A stretch of 64,000 bases of DNA from Cyclobacteriaceae bacterium (lineage in GTDB: Bacteria; Bacteroidota; Bacteroidia; Cytophagales; Cyclobacteriaceae), in assembly GCA_019694875.1 (NCBI GenBank), contig JAIBBC010000002.1, positions 186,001-250,000 of the forward strand. Reading direction: 5' to 3'. A program made the position numbers and the translations under genes. This document shows, one piece after another, positions 62,690 to 64,000 of this stretch. Every line of letters starts with the position of its first letter. The first letter of the stretch is position 1. The notes beneath the pieces were generated by a model that had not been told where the DNA came from, did no database searches, and saw nothing but the letters and a program-made list of their open reading frames with translations.

Positions 62690-63070
62690 ATGACACTGCT
62701 TTTTATTGATGACGACCCCGAGGACATTGAACTGATACTGGAGGCAATCAAGATAGTCGACCCCGGTCACCGCTGTTTCACGGCTACAAACGGTGCCGAT
62801 GGTATGAAAATGCTGGATGTGCTAAAACCGGATTACATTTTTTTAGACATCAATATGCCCGGATTGGGCGGGTGGGATTTGATTAAACTGATTCGGGCTA
62901 ACCCTGAATTTGATAAGGTTCCGGTGTGCATCCTGTCGACATCGCAAAACGCGAAGGAACGCGAAATGTTTGTTCGAATGGGTGCTTCCACGTGCTTGTC
63001 GAAACCAAGCTCGTTTCATGAACTGTGTGAGATTTTTAGGAATGTGTTAACGGAAAAACAGAAACCATGA
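62690..63070 (+). CDS. Stand-alone response regulator receiver
   Basis: 126 aa from the ATG at 62690, chosen because the receiver begins at once (TLLFIDDDPEDIELILEAIK); an in-frame ATG at 62627 adds 21 unlike residues. Phospho-acceptor Asp53 in YIFLDINMPGLGGWDLIKLI, switch Ser/Thr in VPVCILSTSQNAKEREMFV, and Lys in ASTCLSKPSSFHEL. No output domain, so it probably acts by protein contact. Its stop overlaps the next gene by 4 bp. Confidence 0.92.
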   Translation: MTLLFIDDDPEDIELILEAIKIVDPGHRCFTATNGADGMKMLDVLKPDYIFLDINMPGLGGWDLIKLIRANPEFDKVPVCILSTSQNAKEREMFVRMGASTCLSKPSSFHELCEIFRNVLTEKQKP

Positions 63071-63276
63071 GTTTACCTGCGAGTGAGTTGAACGAATTTC
63101 ATAAGAGCCTGGTGGATGCCAAGTTTAAGGTATTTGTTATTGAACAATTGAAAAAAGCATTTCGTGGCGATTTTTCATTGATTGAGAATGACATCAACGA
63201 GTTGTTAAGCTATAAAACCCTTCGTGAGATTCGTGCCCGGGCGAGCCAGAAAATTATCTCCCGAAAGAAAGTATAG
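63067..63276 (+). CDS. Small helical protein between two receiver genes
   Basis: 69 aa, starting with ATGA overlap on the previous receiver and ending 1 bp before the next receiver start. Predicted mostly helical: LNEFHKSLVDAKFKVFVIEQ and a charged C-terminus (LREIRARASQKIISRKKV). No family is recognised. Its tight embedding in the operon suggests a partner or connector for the receivers. Confidence 0.6.
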   Translation: MSLPASELNEFHKSLVDAKFKVFVIEQLKKAFRGDFSLIENDINELLSYKTLREIRARASQKIISRKKV

Positions 63277-63277
63277 C

Positions 63278-63691
63278 ATGAGCCAACAACCTGCGTTAAC
63301 TTTTTTAGTGGTTGATGATGATGCAATTTTTCATTTTCTGATGATGAAATTGCTCGAGCGCCTGGGGATACCGGCCCACTCCGTCCGCACTGCATTAAGC
63401 GGCCGGGAAGCGCTCGACCTGATGGTAGAAGCCCGGCTTACGGGAAAGGCTTACCCGGATTTTATCATGCTGGATTTAAACATGCCGATGATGGGCGGTT
63501 TTGCTTTTTTGGAAGCCTGCCATAAACTTCCGGAACGACTACCACAGCAGGTAAAAATCATTATCATCTCCTCTTCTCTCGATAAACGCGACCGCGACCG
63601 GGCATTGCATCTCGGGGCCAGTCATTATTTGATTAAACCCGTAACGGAAACCGACCTCGAAGCAATTCTGAGATCATCCGAATCGAAGTAA
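63278..63691 (+). CDS. Stand-alone response regulator receiver
   Basis: 137 aa from the ATG at 63278 (one base after the preceding stop); an earlier in-frame ATG at 63224 lies inside the small ORF. Asp-Asp-Asp pocket in FLVVDDDAIFHFLMMKLLE, phospho-acceptor Asp66 in PDFIMLDLNMPMMGGFAFLE, and Lys in ASHYLIKPVTETDLEAIL. It is a receiver without an output domain, related to but not identical with the upstream one. Both could share one kinase or a phosphorelay. Confidence 0.92.
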   Translation: MSQQPALTFLVVDDDAIFHFLMMKLLERLGIPAHSVRTALSGREALDLMVEARLTGKAYPDFIMLDLNMPMMGGFAFLEACHKLPERLPQQVKIIIISSSLDKRDRDRALHLGASHYLIKPVTETDLEAILRSSESK

Positions 63692-63754
63692 ACCGGTTTT
63701 TCGGTTGTCACTTCTAAATTTCGTATTGTTGAAGTCGACAAAAAACAGGTACGT

Positions 63755-64000
63755 ATGATTATACGGATAGTCAGGATGCATTTAAGGGAGGCCGGAGTGG
63801 ATGAATTCCTCCAGATTTTTAATGCCAACAAGCATGCAATTCGCAACTTTCCCGGGTGCACACATCTTCAATTACTGAAAGATGCCGGTGATCCGCTGGT
63901 GTACACAACATTAAGTCATTGGAACGGGGAAACTGACCTGGAAGCTTACCGGAAGTCGGAATTGTTTGGCAGTGTTTGGGGCAGGGTTAAAACATTGTTT
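63755..64000 (+). CDS. ABM-type monooxygenase-like protein, 3' end outside window
   Basis: 82 codons visible from the ATG at 63755, open to the window end. IIRIVRMHLREAGVDEFLQI and AIRNFPGCTHLQLLKDAGDP, then VYTTLSHWNGETDLEAYRKS, follow the antibiotic-biosynthesis monooxygenase (ferredoxin-like dimeric alpha/beta barrel) pattern. Such proteins oxidise or bind small aromatic compounds or haem; no specificity is seen. It is transcribed after the second receiver but has a 63-bp gap and is probably separate. Confidence 0.72.
   Translation, partial: MIIRIVRMHLREAGVDEFLQIFNANKHAIRNFPGCTHLQLLKDAGDPLVYTTLSHWNGETDLEAYRKSELFGSVWGRVKTLF

Noticed and set aside
1-64000. tRNA, rRNA, CRISPR array, transposase or prophage genes
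   Set aside because: I looked for cloverleaf, repeat-spacer and DDE or tyrosine recombinase patterns and saw none.

Overview
The window comes from the chromosome of a Bacteroidota bacterium, most likely of the order Cytophagales. Evidence: a type IX secretion gingipain-like protease (PorU2 type) with a C-terminal sorting domain, many SPxxC-type lipoproteins and AQ-ending signal peptides, DUF2911, PadR/PspC and DUF4395 proteins, a kdp operon carrying its own porin and a split KdpD, and Bacteroidota-style Rhs proteins. I see no rRNA, tRNA, transposase, integrase or CRISPR array.

Layout. 1-2220 (minus): an overlapping ECF sigma factor / one-TM putative anti-sigma / outer-membrane beta-barrel trio. 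2326-3885: a secreted LPN-rich protein with a barrel-like C-terminus. 4044-19160: a large polymorphic toxin island. It has an SpvB/Rhs-like companion (1129 aa), a small secreted protein, and a 2030-aa exported Rhs protein with its own C-terminal toxin and lipoprotein immunity gene. Two promoterless Rhs tip cassettes follow (shared core end, then new toxin, then new immunity gene), and then an array of small immunity-like genes whose toxins are missing. Repeats flank the cassettes. 19190-20350 holds two structured intergenic repeats around a PIG-L deacetylase. 20451-25072: thioredoxin-like protein, PspC/PadR pair with a palindromic operator, sulfotransferase. 25203-30137: PorU2-like C25 protease. 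30158-39738: housekeeping and accessory genes (carbonic anhydrase, hydrolase, histidine kinase, luciferase-like oxidoreductase, NmrA/HxlR divergent pair, DUF2911).

39865-51274 is a potassium module: a sigma-54-dependent response regulator, a slipin/membrane-protein pair with a good sigma-54 promoter, then two tiny membrane ORFs around kdpF, kdpA, kdpB, kdpC, a porin, a KdpD N-terminal domain protein and a separate histidine kinase. No OmpR-type KdpE is visible, so the NtrC-type regulator may take its place.

51306-57950: DUF4395, sterol desaturase, then a SAM-I (S-box) riboswitch in front of an ATP-grasp ligase and an alpha/beta-hydrolase whose nucleophile serine is replaced by alanine, followed by an APC permease, a secreted esterase-like protein and a VOC protein. 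57952-64000: membrane protein, a lipoprotein glycosidase with an F5/8 C domain, and a signalling cluster (PAS kinase, NarL/LuxR regulator, two stand-alone receivers flanking a 69-aa protein), ending in a truncated monooxygenase-like gene.

The strongest leads are the Rhs cassette array with its spacer repeats, the SAM-riboswitch/ATP-grasp/Ala-nucleophile hydrolase unit, and the split KdpD plus sigma-54 regulator arrangement. All functional calls come from reading motifs and family resemblance; no searches were run.
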